A stretch of DNA of 64,000 nucleotides from Chalara sp. BL73 (Eukaryota; Ascomycota; Leotiomycetes; Helotiales). Positions 32,262-46,175 of the stretch are shown here, one piece after another. The notes under the pieces are model-generated. The model was given only the letters and a program-made list of their open reading frames with translations. It was not told the DNA's origin and ran no database searches. Every line of letters starts with the position of its first letter. The first letter of the stretch is position 1. The stretch is taken from the NCBI GenBank assembly GCA_918026815.1, contig CAKJVC010000014.1, positions 1 to 64,000 on the forward strand, given 5' to 3'. Position numbers and translations under genes: made by a program.

Positions 32262-33834
32262 CTACGGAGTCGGATCTACATCATACAAAACATCCGTCCT
32301 GATCACATACTTCGCGCTTGGCGTCACTCCCTGCCTAACGCCGGTCCCCTCATGCAGTAGACTTCCCTCTGTCTCTCCATGCGGAAACAATGCTACGCTG
32401 CCTTGTACCGGTTTTACGGAATACGCATTCATGCTTCCCTCCCTCACGCTCGGCAGGAAGAACGTCGTTTCACCTGCCTCGAACTCATCATTTAAATAGA
32501 TGAGGAACGTGAAGAGAGAGGATTGTTTTGCGTTTGGAGGGGAGGCATCATATATGTATTTGTCCGTGCTAGTGTCAATGGATGAGGGAGGCCATGCGCC
32601 ATCTTTATCACGCAGTAAATGTTAGCTCTTAGGATTCTATAATTAAAACATGAAAGAGAGATGAACTTACCGATGTGAGCACGGTATTCAGCCCCGGGTA
32701 CATATCTATACACCCTATATCTCCGATTCACCCCTCTGACCTTCCTGCCTCCCACATTTTCCGGTACGAATTTCTTGACTCGCTCCCATAACTTCTTGTT
32801 GAAAGCTTCATCCACAATCCAATAGAAGTTATGCGCAAGTATAGAGCTCTCCTCTCCATCGGCTCGTATGGGTGCATCAGGGGTAAACCCGATCGTTTCG
32901 GCGGTAGCAATAATCTGTGAGCATTCCTGTGCACTCAACACATCTTTCATAAAATGTAGATTCGGAACAGTCGGGTGATTGTGGTAAGTCGTCTTCGGTG
33001 GACCAGGCGCGAGAAAGATAGCATCATCGCGAGAGGCATAGAGAATCGCGGGATGTAGGTTGGCTGGTTTCCGTTCAAGACCTGGTGTGGTCTCTATAAC
33101 ACGGAATCTGGGCTTGACATCTACCCCTAAGCAAGAGAAGATGCTCTCATCTACCACACTCTGATATATCTCCTCCCTTTCTTTTCCTTCTCTTAGATCC
33201 CATGCTTCTCGTGGAATCACCGGCCAGTTATGCATCTGCCCGATGGTATAATCCACCGGCCCTGTCACTCGCAGTATACTATCCAAAACCACAAGTAGCT
33301 CTTCTTCCCTCCTGCTTCGCTTCTTGCCGTAGATATCTAATTGTTCCGCCAACCCGCTCACAACATCCAGATCCCTGACCCATCGACACAGCGCCCCGAG
33401 TTTGGGTCTCTGGCCGCGGATCCGCATTTCGTTCAGCAGAATCCTCGCTTCCGTGTACAATCCATCTGCAAGAGCACCGCTGATACGCGCGGTAAGGTTG
33501 GCGTCGCCTATAAAACATTAATATTCGCATATAAAGACGGGGAGGGCAACATGCTAGAGGAATTGAGGCCAGTAGTACACGCCTGTCTGAACTCATAAAC
33601 AGACGTTCTCAGCTCCTTGCACGACTTCCCCTTCACAACCCCAGGATTTTGCGCCAATGTTCGCAACACATCAACCGCGATCTCAAGATCCGCATCTTCT
33701 AACCCAATTGACCCCAAACTTTTAAGCTCTCCAGCCGTGTCTGGAGGCGGAGATGGTATTCCGGTCTTGATCTTCTTGGCTGATAAGCCATTGGGGAGGT
33801 CTAGGGCCTTGCGCTTTCCTTTAGACTTCGCCAT
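32262..33834 (-). CDS. 2-oxoglutarate/Fe(II)-dependent oxygenase (prolyl 4-hydroxylase-like)
   Basis: Three exons, 33834-33579, 33507-32671 and 32602-32262, give 477 residues; both introns are phase 1. The N-terminus is lysine-rich (MAKSKGKRKALDLPNG, then SAKKIK), as in nuclear proteins. A helical region with LRTLAQNPGVVKGKSCKELR follows. The catalytic half is the double-stranded beta-helix: FMKDVLSAQECSQIIATAET, RVYRYVPGAEYRAHIDGAWP with the H-x-D metal pair formed across the second splice, LFTFLIYLNDEFEAGETTFF, then GSVALFPHG, HEGTGV with the distal His, and KYVIRTDVLY with the Arg that binds 2-oxoglutarate. All four key residues are present, so it should be active. The substrate is unknown; prolyl hydroxylation is only the family default. 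The gene appears intact. Confidence 0.87.
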
Positions 33835-34403
33835 TGTGTATTGTGGGGGAGGGATTGATGGAGGGGCAATTCCAGCTTGAGGCTCGTGTGGGAGGTGGAG
33901 TGTGGTAAGTGGGGCGAAATATTCTTTTGAGGGATGTGCGCCGCCGGAAGAACCGAGGACAGCTAGGGTTAGGTCTCAACTTATGATTCGGATCGAATAC
34001 AACTTCAAAGACTAGCTAGCCAGTGGATTTTGCACGCATGCATTGAAGTATGCCGTATACTTGAGCATCTCGAGTAACGCTATAGTATTATACTATTTCA
34101 CCCCCACATATTGATTGTTCTCCTGATGGGGCGAGCCAGCACAAAATACTAGATCACGTTGGTGAAAGATTTCGCTCAACAAACTTGTAATTATGCAAAA
34201 GCTAAATTATAAATACACATAGGAACCGTGCATTAAATATGACACGACTTCGTGGGTAAGCAAAAGCCCCTAGTCCTCAACTCCTCGCTAAAGCAAAACT
34301 ATTCCCAGGCCCCTTTGGCCGACTTTTGGCAAACCGTAAACCTCCAAGGACTCATGAAGAAAAACTACCGCACCCCAGGTCCACCCAGAATCAATGATAC
34401 GCC
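33835..34403. other. intergenic
   Basis: Upstream of the oxygenase gene and downstream of TRA1, both on the minus strand. Nothing recognised. Confidence 0.5.
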
Positions 34404-37400
34404 TCACAAGTACGGCATCCAGAGCACCTCTGTTTGTGCCAGATTCATCGGGTTGACGGCCTTAGCAATCAAGTCAATCACCGTCTGGTTCGCAGGCAAC
34501 GTCCCAGCAGGTGTCTGTGCAAGGCTCAAAGTTCTCTTGACAATGAGCTCGCTGTTAGTCTGCACCGACTCCCTCAATCCAGTCTCTGCTGACTGACTGT
34601 TTCTATGTTGACTCGTAAACCAGAAGATCATTTCGTCACGCACAAACAAGCTGAGCTGCTGCTCCAGCTCGAATTCGGGCTCTGTGAGGCATCGAGCAAT
34701 GGCCATAATGGAGCAACTAAAAATGCCTTCCGTAGCTAAAGGTCCCATCAGAGTTTGTAGGTTGGGAGTTAGGCGGAAAGGAACAGGCTCCGGATTGTGG
34801 AAGTATGCCTTTCCCGCAGCCATGCACGACATCAATTCGGACCCCCAGATGTTTCCAGTAGCCCTTGATATGTTCATCTTATGCGGATATCTATTGTGCA
34901 TGTGAAGAATATATGTCATGAAGGTGAGGGCCGCGAACTGGTATGAAAACTGTCTTCGGAACAACCAAAAATCCGAGAAAGAGGGATATATTTGAGTGAA
35001 ATAGTTTAGCACTACCTCATGCTGCACCCATTTGTCTTGAATGGCCGTATATGTCTCTAGCTTAGCTTGGGCAGAATGCTCGCCCGATTTCTGGTCGCGT
35101 AAGTTAGTAATGACGACAGGCGATGATTGGATATTAGGACATACCTTAGTCTCCTGTAAAGCCCGCAGCTTCTCCATCGTGAATAGAATTGGATCGTCCT
35201 TCAGCATGCCACTCTTCCTGCAGTTGTCCTCATAAACTCCTTGTAGTGTGACATAGGTCGGATCATCCTGTACCATCCGGATATGAGGAGCCAATGGTAC
35301 CATTAATGGAAGATGGAAGCCGAGATTGCGTCGGCGACTCTCCTTGCGCTTACCCAGTGTTCCGTTGAAGTGTCTGAAAAGTTGTAAGATACGCTCTTCA
35401 CGCCGGCAATTTCGCGCTGCTGGATGCTGTATGGCGAATGGATGGACGCTGCCATCGTGACCGCGAATTTTGAGCCGACGATGACATACCCCAATACCAC
35501 GGACTAGTTCTACGTTGGGCAAGAATCTTTCAATGCGTATAAAGTCCTGATTCTTGTCTTTGTGCTGCAGATACTGCCCAGGAATTTCAACCTCATCAAA
35601 CTTCTGGAACTTGAACTCACTCAGATGCTGGCTGTAGCTCTCTAGGTGTGCGAAAGTACGACGACGATCCAGCTTCTCCTCAAACTTATCACGCCATTTG
35701 CGAAGTTTGTGAATATATTCGTACATAGTAGGCTTCTTATCCACAAAGTCTGCATCAAATTGCTTTCGAATATGAGCAGGAAGAATCGTTTCGGAGAATC
35801 TCGTGATGTTGGCTTCTGTCGCGGTAGGCAGTTTCACATCCCGGGCATAGGACGCCGGCATTCGACCAACATAATTGAGGGCATCATTCAGCAACGCAGT
35901 GATCAGACGATACGCATCCTCGTCTGGTGGGCATTTGAAGTATTTTTGGATTTGATCGACCATAGACTCCATCGACAACGCTAGGAGAGGGAAAGCTGTT
36001 TTGAGAATGGACAGAATCTCTTCGGTATGTTCCCACGGTGGTTTTTTCTGTGGAGGTTGCTTTGTGGCTGCAGCCACCTGATCTCCAGTTGTAGTACCAT
36101 TGGCCTGGCCGTTGACACCATTCGCCTCTGACTGTTCTCCTTTGACTTCAGGATTTGCTGTTCCTGGCCGGGAGCCGGCGGCGCTTCCTGACTGCGGCAT
36201 CGTTGGAGTTTCTTGACGCTGCAAGGTAGGAGAGCCGTTCTGCTTGGGAGTAGATCCAGTAGCGGAGTTGCGGGCCTTTTGTTTCCGTTCCCTCTCTTCC
36301 CTTGCTTCTTGAGTCTTTTTGATAGCTAACATATCTTCGCGATTGGTTCTCAACTGGAAGTAAAGAGCTTGAGGATAAGACTTCGCAATCCTTGCCAGAA
36401 TCATATGTGCTTTATCGGCTTCCTTGTGTCCAAGCCCCGTGAGTAGTTGGGGAATGAATGTGATCCAGTACCAGACAGGTGTCTCGCCTTTATACTCATC
36501 GAACTGAGTGTTGAGAGTTCCTTCCGCATCATCAAGACTCAACAACCACAAGATACGTGTTAGCAGCTTCCGAGACTTTGCGCTCTTGTAAAGTCCGGCG
36601 GCCTCAAGATAGCAGCTCAAGGCATTTTTGGCGTTGGAATAACTAGTTGGGTTCTCTTTGAACAGACGATCGTTATAGTATCCCCACTCAGCCCATGCCT
36701 TCGGAAGCTTGATATCAAAGAATAATGCCATTCCGTAAGCCTCAGCTGCATCCTCACGTTGTCCAAGCTTCTCCATGAACATCCCCTTCAACGTGTAAAA
36801 CTCAGCCTTTTGACCTGGACCAAAGTAGTTGAGATTTGTGTTGTTTATGACATCCAGACCGCTGCTCAATTGAGTTGGGTCTGCATAATGAGACTTGGCT
36901 TGCTCTCGAAGCTTCAAAAACGCTTCTTGGATCTCAATGTTGGGCAAAGTATAGATCTTGCTTAACTGGCTAATACAGACCTCTGGTAGCTGATGTTTCC
37001 GAGCAACATGAGCAAAACGATTGATTATCCAGGCAGTTTCATGATACCCACGATACGCAAAAGAGGCACCGTTTGAATTCGGCCCTTGGGGCGGGAGAAG
37101 TGCGAGGTAGGTTGTGTTGATGAGGCCGAATATATGCTGTCTCCATACCACCAGATCGTTCCACGCGGTAATATCATCCCACAGGTTAGGAAGACGGTCG
37201 CGCCAGGTACCAAGTAGTAGCTTAAGTTCCCCAGACTTAACATCCAAGTTTGCTTGATTGGTCTGTGCCAAGCTTTGGCATATAACGCTTGCGTCATGCA
37301 GCTCAACGAGTTGCTGGAAGTTCTGCAGAAGCGGTATATGGGCATTGGTGATGCGTTTAGGAAGCTGATGCCATTTACGAATTGAAAGCTGTATAGCTTC

Positions 37401-40400
37401 ATCACACACTTTGTTAAATTCTGATTGACCCTCTGTGTTATTTGCATTCCCATGTAGTTTGAGTAATGACATAAAGGCTTGGAAGAAAGTTCGTCTTGGC
37501 GTAGGAGCATCCATCACACCCTTGATGATATGATCTAATTGTTCACGGTTGTCTTGACCCTGCCACATTTCTGTCTGCTTCCAGGCGCACTCTAGGAGGA
37601 GGTCTTGGAAATTCTCGTGTTTTGCAAAGTCTTGTAAAATTTCCCACTGCTGAAGCTTCTGTGCGCACAAAACCCAATGGTCCTCCCAAAGCATGTATTC
37701 ACCCTGCGAAAATGGGATTGAACCTGTGCGTGCCTTTATTTGTGCTTGCTCATACATCTTCTGGGCTTGATCCCACATTCCATTCTGCTCATAGGAAAGA
37801 GCAGCATTAGTCTCAACAAATTGACAACGCCGCCGCCATGTTCCATAGAAAAGATCATCTTCCTGTAAACCAGCGTATAGTTCCACAAGAGCGTCAAGAT
37901 TGCTTTCCCGAACTATTGCACTGTCTACTTCTGGCTTGATGGCGGCTTTCTCAAGCTGAACAAGGGCAGTGTACCAGGCATCGTAGGTTTTCGCCTCAAA
38001 CTTGAGGACATGAGGTGGAAGCGTACATTCAGGCCAGGCTTTTGCAGCACCATCGAGAAGTGATTGAATGACGTTGGGCCTCCTATCAACCTGGCGTGCA
38101 TGGTAGTCCTTCGTTAACAAGGCCACCATTCCTCTTTCCAGTTCGGTACGCTCGTCCTTTGATGCAGCTGACCAGTAGAGGGGAAATAATGCTACCCAAA
38201 TCTCGTGACCGACCTTGGAATCTAGATATTGTAACTGGCTTAGAGGTTCGATGATATCGCGAACTTTGAGGTCACCTAATTCGGCAATGAAACGTTTTTC
38301 GGAAGCCATAAGGCCATCGAATTTGTTATCAGCCATAAGAGTTGGAGTGCGCCCATCCTTGGCATAATTCTCGAACATTGTGGATATAGGCATCATCTTG
38401 ATATCTTCCTCATGTAGTTGCAACGAGCTATTCGTATCGGCAGCACCAAATAGCAATTGAGATGCTTGTGTAAGCCAGTACGAATCAGTCAGGGGATCCC
38501 AGTTCTGGGTGATGATGACATAGCTCAATCGTGAGCTAGCAGTCTTTGACTGACTCTTGTCGAAGATGGTCATGAAACGGCTCCGCATCTCTGCATCCTG
38601 GGCTCTCAGACCGACCAAAAATGCATGCTCCATTCGAACAGTGAGCTCCGATCGTGTGATCTTGGGATCTTCGTAAATGCGGATAACGAGTTCCAGGAAC
38701 TTGTTTAGAAGTGCTTGGTCAATCCGGGCCTCAAAACTGAGCATCTTGTGTAAGACTGCGGTCTTCTCCTTCAGAGTTGGCCACGATCCATCGGAATTGA
38801 AGATCCAGTTCTCCACAATGCTGAGAATCTTGAGACATAGGGAATTGCTCAATGACTTCTCCACCAGAGTTGCAAGCACACTGAGAAAAGGCCGTCTATT
38901 ATCACCAAGGACATCCATTCGCATACATATGACATCGATTGCTTTAAGTGTCAAGTTCGTCTGGATGAAAAGGTCGTAATCATTCATGACATTAGCCGGA
39001 AGCGTTTCACTAGCAATATTGAGGTGGAGCTGTGGACTAGAATGAGCTGCCAGAGCAGCCCAATGAGCGACATGTTCTCGAGCCAATTTTGCTGACAATG
39101 CCTTCATGACTTGTGGAATATGTTGATCTATCTCAGATGGCTTTCGCTGTGCTAGCGTCCAGAGAATATTGATGCCAGACGTGTAATTGCTTGCAGACAA
39201 TGTTTCGGTTGCGACGGAGGAAAGGAAGGTAATAATCTCTGAAGTCGATGCTTCAGCTTCGCCATCGGCGTCCGCATCTTCCATAGGTACGTCGTCCGGC
39301 ACAGCATCCAGAATGCGTTTCAGTAGAGGCTTTAGTTTCCGGTCTTCCTCATTTTCCTCGTCAACCGCGTTAAGGCAGTCCTGGATCTCTGAATTGTCGG
39401 ATTTTAAAGACTTTTCAAGAATATGCTGCAGTGTGCTCATGTTCTTGAGAATCCATTCATCAGATTTCATGTTAACAATAATCCGGACTATTTGTAGCGT
39501 ATTGATCATGTTTGTAATGAATTTGTCGTCCGGCTTGTCCTTCTCGGAATGCTCACTAGCAAGGGCGGTTGTTGTTCGTTCACTTGCTAGGACAGTATCA
39601 GTGACATTAGAAAAGAGATCAATATCGAGATCTCCCCAGTATTGTGGTTGCAGAAGGTTATGGAGAAGCGACATTGCTTTCCTACACATGTCCACCGATT
39701 GTGGAACCGCCATAGGGCCTTGTAGCGACGCCTGAAAGAATTTTGACTTGGTTGAGGGAAGAGGGTAGCGTTCGGTGAGTGACGCAATAAATTCCACCAG
39801 GTATTTGATCATCTTCGCACGAACAGGTGCTGGAATCTGGAAATCTGGCTTCTCAGCTGCTGAAGAACCAGGTTTTGAAGGGGAAGGCGTCATCGTTTCA
39901 TTAAGAGCATCTAGCTTCCTCTTTTTAGTATTAGGCGACTCTGAAAATGCACGCGTAGGGACAAAATCCTTTCCTTCCACACGCTTTTGCTCCCACAGCC
40001 AGATCAACGTCATCAGATTAAGAGCCAATTTCTTACTCTCAGTTGACGGGTTGGGTGGTTGAGCAATCTTTCTCAAATTACCTATGATGTGGGCTGCAAA
40101 TTTGTCGCGTGACTCGTAAAAAAGGCGTGGATGCTTCACAAGGAATTGGAAGATTATGGTCATCTGCTGAACATTTTGACCTTCTTCAGCAAGGATCCGC
40201 CGAGGAGCGGCCGCCCAGATGGGATTCCGATCTCCTGGTAAAGAGCTGCACCTTTTAGGAAGCACAGGCGCGATAAGCTCTAATGCCTGCGTAACAAGAG
40301 CTCGTCCTTCATTCTGGTTTTGGTGAGGGTTTACCTTGAGGATGGTGAAGTAAACTTGCTGAACAATCTTGGCAGGTGTTTCATAGTGGGCAATGAAGTA

Positions 40401-43400
40401 TCCGATGACAACATATGCAGCGTGCTTGTTGATGACATCTTCTAAGCGAATGTAGGTCCAGCCAAACTTTATAATGTCTTTCCGCGTATCTTTCCATGTA
40501 TCTTGAATATTGGTGTGATAGTACTTGATGAGCATTGCGGTTAACTGAAGTAGCTCCATTCGAGTATGGTCGATTCCTGGTTGCGATACGTCGTCATTTT
40601 GGTCAGTAATGTTCACCTTCCAGACCTTAGTATTGATAGACTCAATGATTGACTTATCAATAAGCCGAGAATTCTTCGGCGAGGAGTTAGCCGCTTTTGA
40701 TGTTCGCATCACGTCCATGGCGATTATGGGATTGACTAAATTGTGTAACAAGAATGCCTTTGTCTTTTGTGTTGCGGTTTTGCTTGCATATATCTCCAAG
40801 CTGCGTAAGATGACTGACCTCCAGAATTCCACAGATGGACTACATATGATGTGCTCATAGATGTGGTTGAAGAGGGCCTGTGTAGGCCGGAAGTCATCAG
40901 AAGTTACCGAGGCGATCAGGCTGAAAAGACCATCAAGATCGTCTAGGCGTTGCTCTAAGACTTTGGTAAGTATTATCAGCAATTGCTCACCAGCTTGATC
41001 AGCAGCGAGGCGCAGATTCGCCGGCAATGTATTGTTTCGAAGATGTAATTCCAGGTTCTTTCCAACGGCTTTAAACCAAGTAATATGGTCTTTCTTCTCC
41101 ATCCATGCGTGTGTATCCGCGTCTCCGGCTTTGCATGTCGAATGCATGATATTGATCGCATTGATGATGCATGCATAGCGTGTCTCCTTGTTGGGATCAC
41201 CCATATCTCCACAGCTCTTGATCAAGGACTCCACATTTTTTGCAACAACGGCTCGAAGTGGCTTGCTCTCTGGATGTTCAAGCACCTGAGCAAGAAAGCG
41301 GCCATATTTTTGGTCTTCCATCTTTCCCAACAAGAATAGCCAAACCTGTTCAGGGTATTTGTTAAGATAATTATATAGTGGAGATCGGAATGGGCTATAA
41401 CGTGTTCTCCGGAGCTTTTCTTCCAAGTCTAAGGCAGTATCAATGAGCCTTTCTTTGAATTGCTCTGCTGCAGGTGGCAATAGATGGAAGATATTGAAAA
41501 CAGCAGCGATGATTTTCATACCGTCATTCTGCTCAATCAACGTGAATGACATCCGCTGGAGAGTCACAGGTTCGGCAAGAATCTTGATATGGTCCAACAA
41601 TCTAGCACCGATTTCGACCTTGAAGTACGTTGTCAACAACTGTAGAAGTCGAGCAAGTCCATCTAGCCCGTGAACGCTCAATCTTCGTGGGTCTTGAAGG
41701 TTCGCCAGGACCGGACGGAGACCATTCTGTAGAAGATCTTTTGGTAATTTCGATTGCTGGGACAAAACAACCTTAAGGGCATCATTTGCACCTTCGATGG
41801 TTCTCTTTGAGTCTTGGTACAGGCATTTGAAAAAGACGGAAACAATCTTGATCCTGGTTGGGTTGGCTGCCCCGCCGGCGCGCTGGAAATCATCGAATCC
41901 CATTGCTGTCGTCAATAACTTGATGCAAGCAACTCGAAGACTGATGATTAACTCATGCGTCCGCTGCTCTTGAGGTTTACCTGCAAGAGATTCATCGGGA
42001 GCATCGGCCAGAGCTAGTGATTCCATGAGCAAGCGATTCAAAGGGTCGTCAAACACAACGAAGTCGTTCTTTAGAGTCATGTAATACGTAATGGCATCGA
42101 TAAATCCTATCTGGGTTCCAAAAGGGAGGGCTCGAAGCGGCTTACTATAAATTGGTGCCAGTGTTCGTTCCTTCGTGGGAGCAAGCAGCTCGTGAATCTC
42201 TACTTCCAGTTCTTTTGAGATGATTGACAGGGCACGTTTTGACGTTTCGCGGACATGAGTATTCATGTGAGGAATTTCCGTGGCAAATATACTGCACAGC
42301 GCATATATCTTAGATGGCCGTTGACCAGATTGAGGGGCTTTTAAATCATCCTTGGAAAATGAAGCCTTCTTAACGCAACGTTTTAACAGAATGTCCAGGG
42401 TGTCTTGGGCGCTGATCCGTGTTTTGACAGGGAGGTCTACTGGCATGTCTTTGATAACAAACAACAATGCTCTAGCAAAATCCAACTGCCTTTCGTTGAC
42501 CCACAAATCACCAAGGTCGATCCGGGTAAGCAAGAGGTTGATACCTAGGCAACCGCCAGATTTGGTGAACCATTCCTCTTCATAGCATCCATGGCAGAAG
42601 GTGTTACATAAATATGTGAAAAATGACAATCTGAAAACCTGGGCTTCGGATCCAAAGATAATTACAGTAGAATCGTATATCTCTTGAATCGCGAATTGAG
42701 CAGCTTCACGCACAACAATCATGTCCGAGGACAAAGATTCAGTAATGGCATCAGCAAGGACCCTGGTGTCGATGCAGACAGGCCCTTCGCCTGCCTTCAT
42801 ATCAAAAGGCTGTGTCCGTTTCCTCATTTCTAGCAAAGATCTTCCGACCTCCAGTAACGTGATGTGTCGGCAAACATTGGAAAGTAATGATTTGGCTTCA
42901 ACCGCGAACTCTGGTAGCGATATGGCATATATGCATGCTTTAATAAGCTTCTTCAGCATTAAGTCCTGTCCCTCTTTCTTGGCCATTGACTTCTCACGAT
43001 CGGCAATCTCAAGTGAAGAGAAATCGGCAGTTGTCTTTCCGGAAAGCAGGTCTTGAGCCTGTAGTCGTACCATTTGACCAAAATTGTCCGGAAGACTATC
43101 CACACCCAGGCGAAGCTTCAATTGAGTCTTGATCAAGTGAAGAGCTTGCTTCTTGTAGTACGCATCAGACTTCTTCGCAGCAGCGGAGGGGACCTTTTTT
43201 GGATCAGGCAATTCCATCAACTTTCCGATCGCAAGATCAATCCCAATCTCAACCGGAAATGGCCTATCCTTTTTCGAGCCAATGAGCTTGAGATCGAAAC
43301 TCGTTCGATCATCTGAGAACTGCTGAAATGTAAGCTCCGGTGCACGTGTCATGAACTTCCTGTTTCGTCCACCAAGTTTTCCGAGAATACGCATTGTGGT

Positions 43401-46175
43401 GTGAGCATGGAAATGACTATATGGAGTGGGTTTTAGGTGATCAAAAAGCGCGGTCATCAGTTCATCAATAACAGGAGCCATAATAGGGTCCAGATAGTCG
43501 GCTGTAAGATTGTCCACACAGAGCTCTAGAGTTCGCAAGCCCTGTCCTACCAAGTCCGATCCAGCGCGCAGCGCCACCACAAGTGGCCTCATCAAATAAC
43601 TAAGGTGTGGTAAAAGATTGCTCAGTCGCGCTGGAACAGTTAGGCAAAGCTCAACATATAAATCTCGATCGGCTGGCTTTCGTGCAGCAAGAAGAAGATT
43701 GTTGAGAACTTCAAGGAGCATCTCTAGAAGTGGCAGAATTTGCTTGTAAAGATGTTCGAATTTACCGCCCCCAATACTTCTGAAAAGAGATCGTAGTAGC
43801 AAGAAGTAGTTCATTGGCTCTTCAGCAGTCGTCGAAAGTTCGATAGACTTAGTGACAATATCAAGGACGTGTGGTAAGAGGACCTGCTCATTCGTGTTGG
43901 CGAAAAGTGTAACGGCCATGAATGCCAACTTGAAGAGACGTAAAAGTATGGATGACTTGGTCACATCTGCCGATCCAACAAGCTCGATACGATCCATGAG
44001 AAACCGTAAGAGCATACCGGCAAAGCTTGGAGATGTGGCTTCACTAGCAAGGAAAAATTGTGGAACATGTAAAAGTGCTGTGTGCTCATGGATCATATTA
44101 TAGAGATTAGGTATCTCCTCGTGGAATACCTCATGAAAGGTCGCTGGGTCAATGCAATGAAAGACAGTGGCAAATGTTTCCAGCAGCTCTTTTTCTTCCT
44201 TGCTACTTGAAACCATGTAATGATTGGCCAGGAATTCGACTGGGGAACTGTATATAGACTGTTGCTCTGCAGGCGTTCCGATCTCGTAATATCTGAAAAC
44301 ATAGGCGCCTTCTCGGAACAGCTTAACGATGACGCGAACTTCCTCAGCGGTGAATCCCCAGGAGACATCTTGCCAATGTTGAGGAGCGTTTGCTGGGTCA
44401 ACAGGTGAGGCTGCGTTGCATGCTTTCAACTGGAAGAACGTATTCTTCAAGCCGTTCATGAGATTCTTGAACAAAAACTTGTTATCTGCCACAGGATCGG
44501 CACCTCGATCACGAGGGTTTGAGGTCTTGATTGGCATTGCGGTGAAAATATCGATTTCGTCCCAATCTGGTAAATTATCTTTGTCGGCCAGATAATTCTC
44601 TTGTGTGGCATCAATCGATTGTTGGGCGTATAATTTAGACAACTTCACTGCATTTAGATACTGCCGATTCATGGCTGCGAACTTGTCTCCAATAGCGTTC
44701 AAGATCATGATGAGATAATGGCGCGCATCTACCTTGTTAGGCATTTTTGCTATACATTCTGCCATGTTGAGGAGTAATTTCGCACTCATAGTCTGAAAAC
44801 TGGTACCGGGATAGTTGTCTTGCAGATTCTTGGTGTAGACTTCCACAGTCTTACGAATCTGTGCAGGTTCCAAAGCATCTCGAACATGGTGTATCAAGTC
44901 TGCAAGCATACTGTAAGCGAGTGGCCGCATTGTCTCATAGACCGTCAACCCATCACCAATCAATGTTCTTTCATCTAACAGCTCATCGATCTTCTTCAAG
45001 AATATCTTTCGAAAGTTGAAGTTAATTATGTGTCGAATGGCAACCAACAACTCCTTCCTTGATCCAGACTTCTCTCTGGGACAATCCTTCAGCAATCGCA
45101 CTACAATATCTGGTAATGTGGGCAGGAAATCCGTAAGTTGTTGAGCATAGACCCGGAGTAAGTAGGCCAAAAAGCTCATCGTTTTCACTTGTGCGTTGAT
45201 GAACTCGCCAAACGCTGCCCTGTTTCGGATATTTGGGCTAACTCCTGTAAAGATGGTTCCTTTTGCAGCAGCATCTTTATGTGCTTGCTCTTGAGGTTTG
45301 GCTTGAAGCAGGAGTACTGACTTGATCAACGGCACAAAGAGCTTCACATTTGCTGACACTGACGACCGATACACCTGGAAGATTGAAACCACAATTATTG
45401 GGCATTCAGCAAGTACTTTGAACGATGCCATGCCCTTCAATAATGGCCGAGTTTGTAGTTGTGGATCCGCCCCAAGATCGTTTCCAGAAGCCACCGGGGA
45501 TCCTGGCCGGGGAGAGTTTTGGAAAGCTTGTGAGCTACCTGGCGTCGAGGCTCCAGGCTCTGGATTATCCAACTGATCCCTCACTACCGTTTCCATCTGA
45601 TCGAACAAATCTTGTATGAGGGTAAGAAACGGTTGAACCTTTTCTGCACATACAACTGATTGATGCCGCATGATATCCATGATCGTTTTGACACATATTG
45701 ACGCATTCTCCTCGTTGTCAATCCTGACAAGCCCTATCAACAAATCCACGACTTCTGTAGCGTACGGTTGGAATGCTTCGATTGGGCTCGTGGGTAGTCG
45801 GTGCAGTATCTCGAGAACGCAATTCCGTAATTTCTGATCACTTAGTCAGTATGTCATGTAGAGAATGAACCTAGGCTACGCACCTGCTCGGGAGATGTGC
45901 TGATAAACACTGGAGGGCCTTTTAGGCAGTTTATGAAGATGGGCACAAGCTTCTTCAGAAACGTTGGATATAATGGCCCGGTCACATAGGCTTCAAGGGA
46001 GTCGCGAAGCCCTGTTGCTGCTTCAACTTTGGCTCTAACATCTACAAAGAAGAAGAGTTAGCGAGCGCCTTTTGAATTATATCTCGCACACTTTCACATC
46101 CACCGGCCGACCGGACCTACCAGAGTCTGCTGAGCTTAGACGTTGCACTACATTATCAATTTGAGGTGCAGACAT
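34404..46175 (-). CDS. TRA1: Tra1, PIKK-family pseudokinase scaffold of SAGA and NuA4
   Basis: Tra1 (TRRAP in animals) is the nuclear scaffold that binds activators and recruits the SAGA and NuA4 acetyltransferase complexes. Exons 46175-46121, 46041-45884 and 45833-34404; the N-terminus begins [18 protein letters not shown]. Within the last block, 35091-35144 is a 54-bp GTATGT-CAG intron with a TACTAAC branch that is in frame and lacks stops. Removing it gives 3862 residues, as expected for filamentous fungi. Most of the protein is HEAT-type helical repeats ([38 protein letters not shown]), followed by FAT repeats, a low-complexity insert ([20 protein letters not shown]), the kinase-like domain ([40 protein letters not shown]), where the usual catalytic Asp/Asn and DFG are absent, and a FATC tail ending [12 protein letters not shown]. 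The single essential copy appears intact. Confidence 0.97.

Noticed and set aside
34600..45600. Many plus-strand frames of 60-180 codons opposite TRA1
   Set aside because: They are antisense shadows of a conserved 3862-residue gene and none has its own motif.
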